DNA from: a virus
Virus record (IMG/VR): IMGVR_UViG_3300018063_000012
Span: 37,318 to 101,317 of that record
Length of the DNA: 64,000 nucleotides
Strand: one strand, 5' to 3'
The position numbers and the translations under genes were made by a program. Below, piece after piece: positions 41,669 to 50,008 of the stretch. Under the pieces are notes generated by a model. That model ran no database searches, was not told where the DNA came from, and saw only the letters and a list, made by a program, of their open reading frames with translations. The stretch's first letter is position 1; each line of letters starts with the position of its first letter.

Positions 41669-41675
41669 TCAACAC

Positions 41676-41701
41676 AGTATGGGATAAAGTCCATACTTTT
41701 T
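41676..41701 (+). terminator. rho-independent terminator
   Basis: AGTATGG and CCATACT form a perfect 7-bp stem with loop GATAAAGT, followed at once by TTTTT. The left arm matches the start of the 70-bp repeat at 6365 and 42619, so all three hairpins share ancestry. Confidence 0.8.
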
Positions 41702-41756
41702 GTGATGTGACTTAGCATAACCCATTGTTCCCGTTAAGGGTATTATTAATTAGAGC

Positions 41757-41772
41757 TGGCATAAGGTCTGCA
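41757..41772 (+). promoter_or_regulatory. sigma-54-like promoter 3
   Basis: TGGCATAAGGTCTGCA has GG at 41758-41759 and GC at 41770-41771. Upstream, TTGTTCCCGTTAAGGG is a diverged form of the TTGTGTCCCTTAGGG seen in the 70-bp repeat. The start would fall about 2 bases before ATG 41785, so the first mRNA would be nearly leaderless; weaker case than the other sites. Confidence 0.5.
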
Positions 41773-41784
41773 TTACCAGTAGGT

Positions 41785-42021
41785 ATGAAGATTACAGCAA
41801 TCATAACGCCAAGGCAACCGATAGAACTGGAACGGTTAGAACTGGCAATCGAGAGATGGCTGTTAGAACGCGATTCAACTGGCCAGAAAACTAATTTTAT
41901 GGCAAAGAACGGAGTAGTATATTTGACATTAAATGGGCTAAACGATGAACAGGCCGCCAATATGAAGTCGTTCCTTGAAGGTGAATGGGGCGGAGTATGG
42001 GCAGAGGTGATGTGGTTATGA
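41785..42021 (+). CDS. hypothetical protein, 78 aa
   Basis: Start at ATG 41785 (AGTAGGT directly before). Sequence begins MKITAIITPRQPIELERLEL and has IERWLLERD and YLTLNGLNDEQAANMKSFLEG, a compact alpha-beta fold by eye. No family recognised. First gene after sigma-54-like promoter 3. Confidence 0.5.
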   Translation: MKITAIITPRQPIELERLELAIERWLLERDSTGQKTNFMAKNGVVYLTLNGLNDEQAANMKSFLEGEWGGVWAEVMWL

Positions 42022-42233
42022 CTGGTGATGCTCACCGGGTTAAACGCTGGATGCCATATATGCTGGGTTGCGCTTGGTGTAGACGCGGTTTTCTGGTGGT
42101 CCGCAGGATCCAACTCCGGGTACCCTTTACTTATGGGTTGTTTAGGTCACACGGCATCTGTGACGCGTGTTCAGAAGTGCAGATGGGCGAAGTGCATAAG
42201 TGTAAAAAAGTGAAACAAAGGAAGGAAGATTAG
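42018..42233 (+). CDS. small zinc-ribbon protein, 71 aa
   Basis: CAWC near residues 18-21 and CDAC near 47-50 form a ribbon; the C-terminus CKKVKQRKED is basic. ATGA overlap with the preceding gene. Codon use is GC-rich like its neighbours. No specific family. Confidence 0.55.
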   Translation: MTGDAHRVKRWMPYMLGCAWCRRGFLVVRRIQLRVPFTYGLFRSHGICDACSEVQMGEVHKCKKVKQRKED

Positions 42234-42237
42234 AACT

Positions 42238-42489
42238 GTGAGCGGAAAATTCTCTGACAAACAAAGGCACCGAACGATATATCTTAATCCGGTGCTGAAG
42301 AAGAAACAATTTAAACTGACAGTCGACTTTCCTTTTGAATGCGAGGATAAAATGACTGTTGATGAAATGAATAAACGTATTTGCCAATGTCTCCAAGATT
42401 GGCTGGGATCTAATCGAGTAGTAAAAACTGAACTGTTAGATGAACTAACGGGGAATAAGGCGGCGATTGAGATTGGTGAACCAGATTGA
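42238..42489 (+). CDS. hypothetical protein, 83 aa
   Basis: GTG start following AAAGGAAGGAAGATTAGAACT. KKKQFKLTVDFPFECEDKMTVDEMNKR is a beta-then-helix pattern. No family recognised. Last gene before a 246-base regulatory spacer. Confidence 0.5.
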   Translation: MSGKFSDKQRHRTIYLNPVLKKKQFKLTVDFPFECEDKMTVDEMNKRICQCLQDWLGSNRVVKTELLDELTGNKAAIEIGEPD

Positions 42490-42618
42490 AAGCCTGAGGC
42501 ATAGTGGCACCGGCACGCTATGTGGGTTAGTTGAAAGTCCGGTATGAATTAAGAGAAATGCCGGGCCCGGATATTGGGTAGTCGAAGGGCCCGGTTTAGT
42601 ATTGGTATTGGACAGCAT
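42490..42618 (+). promoter_or_regulatory. non-coding spacer with hairpins
   Basis: A hairpin with CATAG / CTATG arms at about 42503-42523 and an 8-bp stem CCGGGCCC / GGGCCCGG at 42561-42594 followed by TTTAGT, likely a terminator for the operon upstream. Nothing coding is visible. A small RNA is possible but unsupported. Confidence 0.5.
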
Positions 42619-42688
42619 AGTATGGGAATAATCGCATAGTTTTTGCACAGTCATAGGTGTAACTTGTTGTGTCCCTTAGGGCAGTGAT
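42619..42688 (+). repeat. 70-bp exact repeat, copy B
   Basis: Identical base for base to 6365-6434. Carries the weak hairpin (42621-42638) plus GTTTTT and the CCCTTAGGG dyad, and ends two bases before the GG of promoter 4. Two such copies 36 kb apart can be targets for recombination as well as shared regulation. Confidence 0.9.
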
Positions 42689-42689
42689 A

Positions 42690-42705
42690 CGGCACAGGAC
42701 TTGCT
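42690..42705 (+). promoter_or_regulatory. sigma-54-like promoter 4
   Basis: CGGCACAGGACTTGCT has GG at 42691-42692 and GC at 42703-42704, with CTTGC at the -12 box. Downstream are GGGGGG and the AAAGGAAGG ribosome site of the gene at 42736. It shares its 70-bp upstream region with promoter 2. Confidence 0.65.
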
Positions 42706-42735
42706 ATATAGGGGGGTATGGAAAGGAAGGAAACG

Positions 42736-42981
42736 ATGACTAAGCGTCAGGCAATTAAGAGAGCCAAAGAGATGACAATGGGTTGCTGGTGGCCGTCCAG
42801 GCCATTTTCGAGCGTGGCGGATTGCAAGGCGGGGCCGAACTGGGAAGCCATTAAAGAAGAGTTGAAGGTCTTGACAGAGATGGCGAGGACTTGCCGCCAA
42901 AACGAGGCCGAGGCCAGCGAATACGAAACTGTCGCGAACCTTTTACCCACTCAAAATTATAAGAAAGGAAGGGTATCATAA
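42736..42981 (+). CDS. hypothetical protein, 81 aa
   Basis: Start at ATG 42736 behind AAAGGAAGGAAACG. Basic N-terminal helix (MTKRQAIKRAKEMTM) then acidic C-terminal helix. No family recognised. Precedes the DUF932 gene with a one-base overlap; both use GC-rich codons. Confidence 0.6.
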   Translation: MTKRQAIKRAKEMTMGCWWPSRPFSSVADCKAGPNWEAIKEELKVLTEMARTCRQNEAEASEYETVANLLPTQNYKKGRVS

Positions 42982-44045
42982 TGAAACAAGGACGCACTGT
43001 GCAGGCACTGGCACTGGAAGTCGACCGTCAGCGTAAAAGCAAACGGGACTTCTTAGTAGCAGAACCGGAGATGTTAATGGTGGCGGATAATAGGCTGCCA
43101 CGGTTGGTACTTCCAGGAAACAATAAAGACGGTTCCGAACTGGAATTCGGAATTACAAATCTGGCACACGACCAGATTGCGATGCGGTTGGATATCCCAC
43201 GGAAATACTACCAGAGAATGATGAACGAATATCCTAATCTGCTTTCCGCGAACGTTAACGGCTGGTTACAGCGGCAGAATAGGGGACAGCGTTTGATTCG
43301 GACTCTGGACGGAAAAGTCAGGGCGTATTTGTCTAACCGGTATCGGCCGCTGGATAACTATGGCTTGCTTGAGGCGATACTGCCTATTTTGCAGGCTGAA
43401 GGGATGTCTATCATGTCCTGCGAAATCACCGACAAAAAGATGTATATCAAAGCCGTGAACGAAAGGGTGCAAGGTGAAATTACGAAGGGCGATATCGTTC
43501 AGGCTGGTGTCATCATTTCCAATTCAGAAGTGGGTTGGGGATGCTTATCGGTCGAAGGATTTTTGCTTCGGCTGGTGTGTCAGAACGGTATGGTGCTGCC
43601 AGACCGGGTAATGCGGAAGTATCATAGCGGCGGACGACTTACCGCTGATATAGAGGATGGGATGTTGTGGGAAGATGATACACGCAAGGTCTCTGATGCG
43701 GCCATATGGCTCCAGACTCGGGACTTGGTGAAGGTGACCATATCCGATAATAATTTTATCTGTCAGGTGGAACGGCTGAAGAAAGCGGCCGGGATTGAAC
43801 TGCCACCTCAGATTGAGAAGGTTGTGGAAGTGACAGCCAAGATGTATTCCTTTGACGAAACTGAAAAAGCTGGCGTCCTTTCGCACCTAATCAAAGGTGG
43901 TGACTTGTCTATGTGGGGATTGGCTAACGCCGTCACCACTCAGGCAGGTGTCACCGAGAGCTACGATAGGGCGACTGAACTGGAACGGGTAGGCGGAGAG
44001 ATAGTTGAACTGCCGCTGTCCACGTTTAAATTCAGCGATAACTAA
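42981..44045 (+). CDS. DUF932 phage/plasmid-like protein
   Basis: 354 residues. Matches DUF932 (TIGR03299-type) proteins: NLAHDQIAMRLDIPRKYYQRM, LIRTLDGKVRAYLSNRYRPLDNYGLLEAI, IISNSEVGWGCLSVEGFLLRLVCQNGMV are recognised stretches. The family is common on phages and plasmids and its role is unknown; some are linked to expression early in infection. Under sigma-54-like promoter 4 and closed by a strong hairpin. Confidence 0.75.
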   Translation: MKQGRTVQALALEVDRQRKSKRDFLVAEPEMLMVADNRLPRLVLPGNNKDGSELEFGITNLAHDQIAMRLDIPRKYYQRMMNEYPNLLSANVNGWLQRQNRGQRLIRTLDGKVRAYLSNRYRPLDNYGLLEAILPILQAEGMSIMSCEITDKKMYIKAVNERVQGEITKGDIVQAGVIISNSEVGWGCLSVEGFLLRLVCQNGMVLPDRVMRKYHSGGRLTADIEDGMLWEDDTRKVSDAAIWLQTRDLVKVTISDNNFICQVERLKKAAGIELPPQIEKVVEVTAKMYSFDETEKAGVLSHLIKGGDLSMWGLANAVTTQAGVTESYDRATELERVGGEIVELPLSTFKFSDN

Positions 44046-44057
44046 ACAGGATAATCA

Positions 44058-44089
44058 GATGGGCTGGGTCCGCAAGGATCCAGCCCATC
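44058..44089 (+). terminator. 14-bp hairpin with GCAA loop
   Basis: GATGGGCTGGGTCC and GGATCCAGCCCATC pair over 14 positions (one G-U) around a GCAA tetraloop, a stable GNRA loop, followed by ATTATT. Likely ends the DUF932 operon. Confidence 0.8.
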
Positions 44090-44106
44090 ATTATTGAGAG
44101 GATAAG

Positions 44107-44313
44107 ATGACTAAACTGTTCGGAGTAACTCGAAACGGATTGATGATATTTATGTCCATAGATGAAGTAATGGTGGATAAGGTGGCGTCTAAATTTCGTC
44201 AGATGTATCCGACAGATAAAGTACTGTCAGGGGAAGTGGATTTACGCGAGCCGCACTCTGATACTAATTTACCGAGGCTGTATGCACACAAAGCAGAGGA
44301 ACAGACTGCTTAA
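44107..44313 (+). CDS. hypothetical protein, 68 aa
   Basis: Short alpha-beta protein (LFGVTRNGLMIFMSIDEVMVD). Ribosome site GAGAGGATAAG. No family recognised. First gene after the hairpin, ahead of the transglycosylase. Confidence 0.5.
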   Translation: MTKLFGVTRNGLMIFMSIDEVMVDKVASKFRQMYPTDKVLSGEVDLREPHSDTNLPRLYAHKAEEQTA

Positions 44314-44321
44314 CGGAGGCT

Positions 44322-44897
44322 ATGATGATGACCAAAACCAAAAATAAGATTAGGATGACGATACTGTTTCTCTTTATATTGTTTAGCGCTTGGATGTGGC
44401 CGGGAACAATTTCACAAGATGATCCCATAAAGGCACAGAACCAGATTATGAATGAATGGAAGGATAGGATTCAAATGTCCTTTCCTGATTTGACAGATAA
44501 ATCCTGCGAATTGATATGGAGCTATGCACTACAATATCAGATAAATCCAACATTGATACTATGCTGGATTGAAGTTGAATCTGGATTTGATTCACTGGCC
44601 ATCAGTAATAAAGGGGCAGTAGGTTGGCTACAGTTGAAGTTGTCCACAGCGCGACAGTATGATTCAACTCTCTCCAGACGCGATCTATATTTGACTGATG
44701 TGAATGTGGAGATAGCCTTAAAACATTTTACCTATCTGATGAACAGATATGATGACGATGAGGCGATGGCTTTCACTGCATACAATATGGGTGAAGGTCG
44801 ACTAAAACAGATACTGGACTCTGGTAAACATCCACGACTGCGGTATTATAAAAAGATAAAGAATCTGTTTGAAGAAACCGAAGGGGGACAGGTGTAA
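44322..44897 (+). CDS. membrane-anchored lytic transglycosylase (SLT)
   Basis: 191 residues. Hydrophobic anchor or signal at 11-27 (RMTILFLFILFSAWMW), then the SLT fold: WIEVESGFDSLAISNKGAVG with catalytic Glu86, GWLQL, and FTAYNMGEGRLKQIL. It would cut peptidoglycan glycan strands, either at lysis or at DNA entry. Three ATG codons in a row follow CGGAGGCT. Confidence 0.8.
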   Translation: MMMTKTKNKIRMTILFLFILFSAWMWPGTISQDDPIKAQNQIMNEWKDRIQMSFPDLTDKSCELIWSYALQYQINPTLILCWIEVESGFDSLAISNKGAVGWLQLKLSTARQYDSTLSRRDLYLTDVNVEIALKHFTYLMNRYDDDEAMAFTAYNMGEGRLKQILDSGKHPRLRYYKKIKNLFEETEGGQV

Positions 44898-44898
44898 T

Positions 44899-45186
44899 AT
44901 GGCAAAGAAAGAAGAACTTAAAAACCAAGCCAAACTTTTAAGTGAACAGATTGGAACACACGAGAGTAAGATTCTGAAGATATTAACTAATCCTAAAGCG
45001 TCTGTGAAAGGAACACAGGAATTCAAAAAGCTCGGATATCTGGAATCACAACAAGCGAGTATGAGGAAAGAATTGCAGAAGGTTAAGCAGAAATTGGCAC
45101 CCAAACCACAGGAACAGCCGGCACAGATTGAAGTGAAGAAATCGGATAGCTCACTACCATTTGAGATTACATCACAGAAGAAATAA
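44899..45186 (+). CDS. coiled-coil hypothetical protein, 95 aa
   Basis: Helical, basic (KKEELKNQAKLLSEQIGTHESK, QASMRKELQKVKQKLAP), then a Pro/Gln-rich disordered stretch PKPQEQPAQIE. No family recognised. Overlaps the next start (TAATG). Confidence 0.5.
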   Translation: MAKKEELKNQAKLLSEQIGTHESKILKILTNPKASVKGTQEFKKLGYLESQQASMRKELQKVKQKLAPKPQEQPAQIEVKKSDSSLPFEITSQKK

Positions 45187-45293
45187 TGATAATCGCTATT
45201 ATAGCATTAGCTCTTTTCATACTGATATATATACTGGGCAATTGGATAGAACAGAAGATAAGAAGAAAGGATGACATATGCAGATACTTATAA
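45186..45293 (+). CDS. single-pass membrane microprotein, 35 aa
   Basis: Starts MIIAIIALALFILIYILG, one membrane segment, followed by a basic stretch EQKIRRKDD. TAATG coupling to the gene before. Could be part of a small lysis or spanin-like pair with the following gene, which overlaps it by 16 bases. Confidence 0.5.
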   Translation: MIIAIIALALFILIYILGNWIEQKIRRKDDICRYL

Positions 45294-45424
45294 TCACAAA
45301 CATCCCACTATTATCAATTTTCTGTAGTGGTGTAATATTGTTTTTAGTAGCCGCATTAGTAAGCGGCTGGCTGAATAAAAGGAATCAACAGAGATTACAT
45401 CGGAAGTATGACCAAAGAGATTAA
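45278..45424 (+). CDS. single-pass membrane microprotein, 48 aa
   Basis: ATG with AGAAAGGATGACAT upstream. One strong membrane segment (SIFCSGVILFLVAALVSGW), then a basic C-tail [16 protein letters not shown]. Overlaps both neighbours. Proximity to a transglycosylase suggests an envelope role. Confidence 0.5.
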   Translation: MQILIITNIPLLSIFCSGVILFLVAALVSGWLNKRNQQRLHRKYDQRD

Positions 45425-47261
45425 TACATTTGACGAAAGTAGGTCAGTAACCTTTCCTGCCTGGTATGGCCAGCGAGAATACCAGGGAATTAGCGATTTA
45501 GAATCCCTAAAAATTTGGATTGACAAACTAAAAGAATATCAGTATCTGGCCTGTGACTTAGAGACATCGGGGTTGGATAGTCGGACAGATAGAATCCTTG
45601 GGATGGGACTTTCCTGGGGTCCGGGACACGGAATCTTTATTGATATTGAAGCTATTGGTAATGTGGCATTTTTTAATTTGAAACCACTTTTACTGAATGC
45701 GACTTTACTCGGGTATAACTTTAAGTTTGATATGGCATTCCTGCGTCGGATGGATATTGAGATTGAGAAATATGAGGATGTTCAGATTCTGGTCTTTATG
45801 TCGGATCCAAACGAAGGGATGACTGGGCTAAAAGATGCCGGACAGAAGTTCCTTGGATTAGAAACAGTTGAATTGAAGAGCTTCTTTGAGAAGAAACAGC
45901 CAATAGATTTTACAATGCTGTCATGGGAAACTAAGATACTGTATGGTTCAGCCGACGTTGATTTGACTTTCGCAGTATGGGAACATCTGGCACCACTAAA
46001 AAAAGCACAACCACTGATATGGCAGATGGAGAATAGACTAATTAAAGTATTACAGAATATGAACGAGCGTGGCATACTTATAAATCCAGATGAATTTGCC
46101 AGACAATCTAAAGTCATTCAAGAACGGATTGATTCACTATCGCAAGAGATTTTTGATGAAGCCGGACAAACCTTTGATTTGGACTCACCCAAACAAGTGA
46201 ATTATATTTTGTTTGAAAAGTTAGGTTATAAGGCTACAGGTAAGAAAACTAAAACTGGACAGAATGAGACCGGGAAGATGGCCATGAAGATGTTATCATC
46301 CCAGTATCCTATTTGTGGTAAGATAGCAGAGTGGAAAAGTTTAGCTAAGATTAAGTCTGGGTTTATTGATAAGATGCCAGCTATTGTAAACCCATTGACC
46401 GGTCGTGTGCATACGGAACTGATAGGGTGTAACGCATCGACAGGCAGACTGTCATCCAAGAATCCTAACTTACAGAATGTCCCGGCAAGCTTAGACGACG
46501 CTAAAAAACAAGTGTATGATGTCCGACGTGGATTTATATCGTCACCGGGATTTGTGTTTCTTGACTGCGATTTTTCTCAGATTGAACTCCGCGTTGCGGC
46601 ATCTATGTCCAGAGAACCAATCTGGATAGATGCATATCGTAAAGATAGAGACTTACATTTAGAAATGGCAACCCGAATGTACCATCAGCCAGCAGAGAAA
46701 ATTACTAAACAACAAAGACAATTTGCTAAGAACGGCAACTTCGGTCTTTTATATGGACAGTCAGCATATTCATTTGCTAATATGTACCAGATTCCTATTG
46801 AAGAGGCAGAGAAGATATATGGCCTTTGGTGGTCTACAGTGCCGACATTAAAACGTTGGGTAGCAGACGAGATTGAAAGGAGTCGAAGACGAGGATTTGC
46901 TACGACCTATTTCGGTAGACAAAGAAAAATGGTCGGCATTCATTCCCAAGAACAGAAATGGCGTAAACATTGGGAGAGGAATGTAATTTCACATATTATT
47001 CAGGGAGGAGCGGCGGATGTAATGAAACTGTCACTGATTAATCTGGAGAAGAATATTAAACAAGCAGAACTCGGACAAGATATTCAAATGTTACTTAGTG
47101 TTCACGACCAGGTACTTTTTGAAGTAAGAGAATCACGCATAAACGAGGCTGTGAAGTTAGTGCGCAACTCGATGGAATTGAATATCAAAGATTGGGTGCC
47201 CTTGAAAGTGGATGCCAAAACCGGCTTAACTTGGGGTAGCGGAAAGAAGGTAGATAAATGA
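45408..47261 (+). CDS. family A DNA polymerase
   Basis: 617 residues. The 3'-5' exonuclease has ACDLETSG (Asp50, Glu52), and [10 protein letters not shown]-like spacing follows. Polymerase motif A is [15 protein letters not shown] near 385, motif [15 protein letters not shown] near 437 with Phe rather than Tyr at the sugar-selecting position, and motif [13 protein letters not shown] near 563, where Gln567 replaces the usual Glu of HDE. It lacks a 5' nuclease domain. It copies the phage genome with the clamp and helicase encoded nearby. Confidence 0.9.
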   Translation: MTKEINTFDESRSVTFPAWYGQREYQGISDLESLKIWIDKLKEYQYLACDLETSGLDSRTDRILGMGLSWGPGHGIFIDIEAIGNVAFFNLKPLLLNATLLGYNFKFDMAFLRRMDIEIEKYEDVQILVFMSDPNEGMTGLKDAGQKFLGLETVELKSFFEKKQPIDFTMLSWETKILYGSADVDLTFAVWEHLAPLKKAQPLIWQMENRLIKVLQNMNERGILINPDEFARQSKVIQERIDSLSQEIFDEAGQTFDLDSPKQVNYILFEKLGYKATGKKTKTGQNETGKMAMKMLSSQYPICGKIAEWKSLAKIKSGFIDKMPAIVNPLTGRVHTELIGCNASTGRLSSKNPNLQNVPASLDDAKKQVYDVRRGFISSPGFVFLDCDFSQIELRVAASMSREPIWIDAYRKDRDLHLEMATRMYHQPAEKITKQQRQFAKNGNFGLLYGQSAYSFANMYQIPIEEAEKIYGLWWSTVPTLKRWVADEIERSRRRGFATTYFGRQRKMVGIHSQEQKWRKHWERNVISHIIQGGAADVMKLSLINLEKNIKQAELGQDIQMLLSVHDQVLFEVRESRINEAVKLVRNSMELNIKDWVPLKVDAKTGLTWGSGKKVDK

Positions 47262-47791
47262 TTACTATAATGACTGACGAGAGGTTTATGAGGATGCCCT
47301 GTGAGATAGCTACGCAAGCAGAAGCGGAAGAGATATGGACTAAGCTCATAGAGTCCCTTGTGGATAGAGATGGATGGGGTATGGCCGCGAACCAGATAGG
47401 AATACGGAAACAAGTAGCCATTATTACTTACGCAGGCAAGACGATTAAGTTACTCAACCCAAAGATTTTAGAAATGTCTGACCCTGTAGTATTTAAAGGT
47501 GAGGGGTGCTTCTCTATCCCACATTATAATTTAGATACTATTCGATTCTCCAAGATTGTATTTGAGCATGAAGTAGATGGAGAACGCAGAAAGTACTATG
47601 TAACCGAGGCAGATGGACATCTTGCGGCAATACTTCAGCACGAGATCGACCATCTACAGGGCAAGTTGATGATTGACCATAAACAAGTGCCATTTAAAGC
47701 CAATAGTCCTAAAGTAGGTCGTAACGAAACTTGCATCTGCGGTAGCGGTAAGAAGTATAAAAAATGTTGTTTGGGAGGTGTATATGAGTAG
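47258..47791 (+). CDS. def: peptide deformylase fused to a SEC-C zinc motif
   Basis: 177 residues. PDF motif 1 [10 protein letters not shown] (39-48), motif 2 EGCFS (82-86), and motif 3 HEIDH (128-132) supply the metal ligands Cys84, His128 and His132 and the catalytic Glu129. Residues 152-175 add [20 protein letters not shown], a full SEC-C motif as found at the end of SecA. Phage PDFs are known; this fusion is unusual. It removes formyl groups from new proteins, and SEC-C may dock it to a partner. The start overlaps the polymerase stop by four bases. Confidence 0.85.
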   Translation: MITIMTDERFMRMPCEIATQAEAEEIWTKLIESLVDRDGWGMAANQIGIRKQVAIITYAGKTIKLLNPKILEMSDPVVFKGEGCFSIPHYNLDTIRFSKIVFEHEVDGERRKYYVTEADGHLAAILQHEIDHLQGKLMIDHKQVPFKANSPKVGRNETCICGSGKKYKKCCLGGVYE

Positions 47792-48110
47792 ACAAATCGA
47801 ACCAACAGGCAATCGGATTTTAATAATGGAAAAAGATTATGAACCGTATAATGAATCAAAAATAATTATAGCTGGTAACAGAGCAAAAGAAAATCGAGGC
47901 ATAATTTTACGTGTTGGTCCCGATGTGACTAACTCCAAGTTACGGCCAATGACTATAATATTTTATAATAAAGCGGGAATATCACTGACATCCGACAAAG
48001 GGACTAAATGTATGATAATAGAAGAGAGCTCAATCTGGAGTATAGAAGAACAGACCGCAACTAAAAATCCAACACCAACCGAATTAGCAACAAGCGAAGA
48101 GTTCATATAG
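47784..48110 (+). CDS. GroES-like co-chaperonin
   Basis: 108 residues from ATG 47784 with GGGAGGTGTAT before it. [15 protein letters not shown] corresponds to the I.P..DRV.V start of Gro[13 protein letters not shown] to its G.V..VG.G strand, and the C-terminal [14 protein letters not shown] to the closing strand. The region 42-65 is short for a mobile loop that binds GroEL. Adapts host GroEL to phage capsid folding, as T4 gp31 does. Overlaps the deformylase gene. Confidence 0.65.
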   Translation: MSRQIEPTGNRILIMEKDYEPYNESKIIIAGNRAKENRGIILRVGPDVTNSKLRPMTIIFYNKAGISLTSDKGTKCMIIEESSIWSIEEQTATKNPTPTELATSEEFI

Positions 48111-48131
48111 ATATGAGAAGAGGGTAAGCAC

Positions 48132-48872
48132 ATTTTTGACTTTGGGATTAAATCGTCGGCTTCATACGGTCAACAGAACCCAGAATACTTAGGATACTGG
48201 GCTAAAGAAGTGATGAAGTTTAAAGCATTTTCATTTACTGACCTATTTTCTATTTCCCATAATGTATATATTCCATTTGTGTCAACTACTAAGTGTCAGT
48301 ATATAAATGGTTCCGAATTTTATTGTAACATAGATGGACAGAGAGTTGACTTGCTATTTGTTGGATTTGATGTAACAGATGACTTAGTAAGATGGGGAAA
48401 CAACGCTAACAAAGTAAGAACTGCGTATCAAAAAGAACTGTCAGAGATACCAGACTTTCAAGATTCTTGGATTAGACCGGCCGAATTTCAAAAACATGTG
48501 ACTAAAGAAATGCTGAGAGAGTATGTTAAAACACTTCCCGACTATAGATTAACAATAAAAGAGTTTCAGAAAGCCGGCGCGAGTGTAATATTAAATAGAG
48601 TTCCTTTCGCTGAAAGTTGGAATGATAAGCTAAAGGCAGTAAAACGCGTAGGTGACTTGGGTTGTATGGGCATAGTGGTCTTCCGTGATGTTTCTAACTA
48701 TGAAGATGAAAGTGAGGAAGTCGGAGATGCTATCGACTTCTGTGGAATGCTGAAAGCGTTGCCTATTGTGGCATCTGGGATTTATGCTGATTATGAAACC
48801 TGGTCAATCTTTGGGGCCGAGGCAACAGATACTTTTGATTGGTTAACTGACAAAGTGACTTCAAGACTGTAG
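48132..48872 (+). CDS. hypothetical protein, probable non-standard start
   Basis: The frame is open from 48117 without ATG, GTG or TTG until GTG at 48210, but the codons before it read as protein (DFGIKSSASYGQQNPEYLG) and an AGAGGGT ends seven bases before an ATT at 48132, so an AUU start is plausible. From 48210 the product is 220 residues: a central basic helix region (FQDSWIRPAEFQKHV), and a C-terminal half with CMGIVVFRDVSNYED and ALPIVASGIYADYETW, beta-strand rich and possibly barrel-like. No family recognised. Alternatively, the gene's start has been lost. Confidence 0.5.
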   Translation: MFDFGIKSSASYGQQNPEYLGYWAKEVMKFKAFSFTDLFSISHNVYIPFVSTTKCQYINGSEFYCNIDGQRVDLLFVGFDVTDDLVRWGNNANKVRTAYQKELSEIPDFQDSWIRPAEFQKHVTKEMLREYVKTLPDYRLTIKEFQKAGASVILNRVPFAESWNDKLKAVKRVGDLGCMGIVVFRDVSNYEDESEEVGDAIDFCGMLKALPIVASGIYADYETWSIFGAEATDTFDWLTDKVTSRL

Positions 48873-48884
48873 AACTAAAATAGA

Positions 48885-49172
48885 ATGGTACGGATAAGTG
48901 AAACAGTAGGACGACGTAAATATTTGCGGTCGTCAATTGCGGCTAATGAGCAAGCTGATATAAGTTGCTCTGAAACTATAGACATTCCAGATGGGATGGA
49001 TATTGAAAAGGCGCGGATGCAGTTACTATTAAAACTGGAACTACATTGTCTCTTAGGTTTCTATATTAAAGGGTATATCAAACTGAAAGGATACTTAGAG
49101 GAAAAAGCAGAGCTTGAGAAACGATTTGATGATGCGCTTGTCCTAATGAGGGGCGAGCCAATAATGGCGTAA
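48885..49172 (+). CDS. hypothetical protein, 95 aa
   Basis: Contains RRKYLRSSIAANEQ then a long helix MDIEKARMQLLLKLELHCLLGF and a charged C-terminal helix. No family recognised. Its start follows weak AACTAAAATAGA. Confidence 0.5.
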   Translation: MVRISETVGRRKYLRSSIAANEQADISCSETIDIPDGMDIEKARMQLLLKLELHCLLGFYIKGYIKLKGYLEEKAELEKRFDDALVLMRGEPIMA

Positions 49173-49189
49173 CAAACAAAGGAGAACTA

Positions 49190-49423
49190 ATGTTAAAGAA
49201 ATGCTCTAAATGCAAAGCTGAAAAGGACGAGTCTGAATTCGGAAAGAATAAGACACGACCAGACGGCAAGCAGATATGGTGCAAAGGTTGCTTTTCAGAA
49301 TATTCCTCTGGAAAGAAAGCTAAAAAAGCGGAACAGAAAGCACCAGAGGCTGAACAGCCTGCGATAGAATCCGCTGTGGCCGAAGTTTCCTCGGCTCCCG
49401 AAGTCCAAGCACAGACCGAGTAA
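49190..49423 (+). CDS. stand-alone zinc-ribbon protein
   Basis: 77 residues. MLKKCSKCKAEKDESEFGKN and KQIWCKGCF form the same ribbon as the endonuclease VII-like protein at 23041, but an Ala/Glu-rich disordered tail (EAEQPAIESAVAEVSSAPEV) replaces the nuclease. May be an inactive relative that competes for or targets DNA junctions; this is inference. Confidence 0.6.
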   Translation: MLKKCSKCKAEKDESEFGKNKTRPDGKQIWCKGCFSEYSSGKKAKKAEQKAPEAEQPAIESAVAEVSSAPEVQAQTE

Positions 49424-49426
49424 CCG

Positions 49427-50008
49427 ATGGACAGAAAGTATACTCCAGAAGCTATCACAGAAGTCTATCGAGAGCTGACAGAGATAAAACAATTTTCTTT
49501 GCCAGATTCCCTTTGGGAAGGTGGACTGTCAGTGTATAAGACGTCTGTGGGTAAATTGCGGCAAAAACAAGACCGGCTGACTTCAATGGAGATGGAGATA
49601 CAGCAGGAGTACGCAAAGGTTAATCGTCAGTATTTTGTCCTTATTAAACTGATGAGGGCCGAGACCGAGAGAGCTCTAACGGATCCAGATGTAAAGATTG
49701 AACGTTCAATCTGGGCTAAGCGGAAAAAGGCAGACCAGAAAGTTCAAGCTAAATATGGAAACGATATAGACGATGTGAAAGTCTATTTAGAAGAAGTATG
49801 CGGTCTGAAAGAAGCGGTGCATCTGATTTATTCGGATTTAAGTAGGGGAAGAACTGACTTAAAGATTCAGGTGCGATTGCTGGAAATGGAAGCCGGAGCC
49901 AACGGCATGTTGAATCACCCACCAATAGGGACGCAGGGAATTTCCAAAAAACAAGTAGACGATAGTGAATGGAATAAATTAAAAGACAAAAAGGAAGAGA
50001 GCAGATGA
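49427..50008 (+). CDS. coiled-coil hypothetical protein, 193 aa
   Basis: Helical with KLRQKQDRLTSMEMEIQQEY and IKLMRAETERAL, then VYLEEVCGLKEAVHLIYSDL. Ends very basic or acidic. It overlaps the HU-like gene by ATGA. No family recognised; a recombination accessory is possible from context. Confidence 0.5.
   Translation: MDRKYTPEAITEVYRELTEIKQFSLPDSLWEGGLSVYKTSVGKLRQKQDRLTSMEMEIQQEYAKVNRQYFVLIKLMRAETERALTDPDVKIERSIWAKRKKADQKVQAKYGNDIDDVKVYLEEVCGLKEAVHLIYSDLSRGRTDLKIQVRLLEMEAGANGMLNHPPIGTQGISKKQVDDSEWNKLKDKKEESR

Noticed and set aside
42506-42522. TGGCACCGGCACGCT as another sigma-54 promoter
   Set aside because: The spacing is GG-N9-GC, one base short, and it overlaps a hairpin; spacing is critical for this promoter class.
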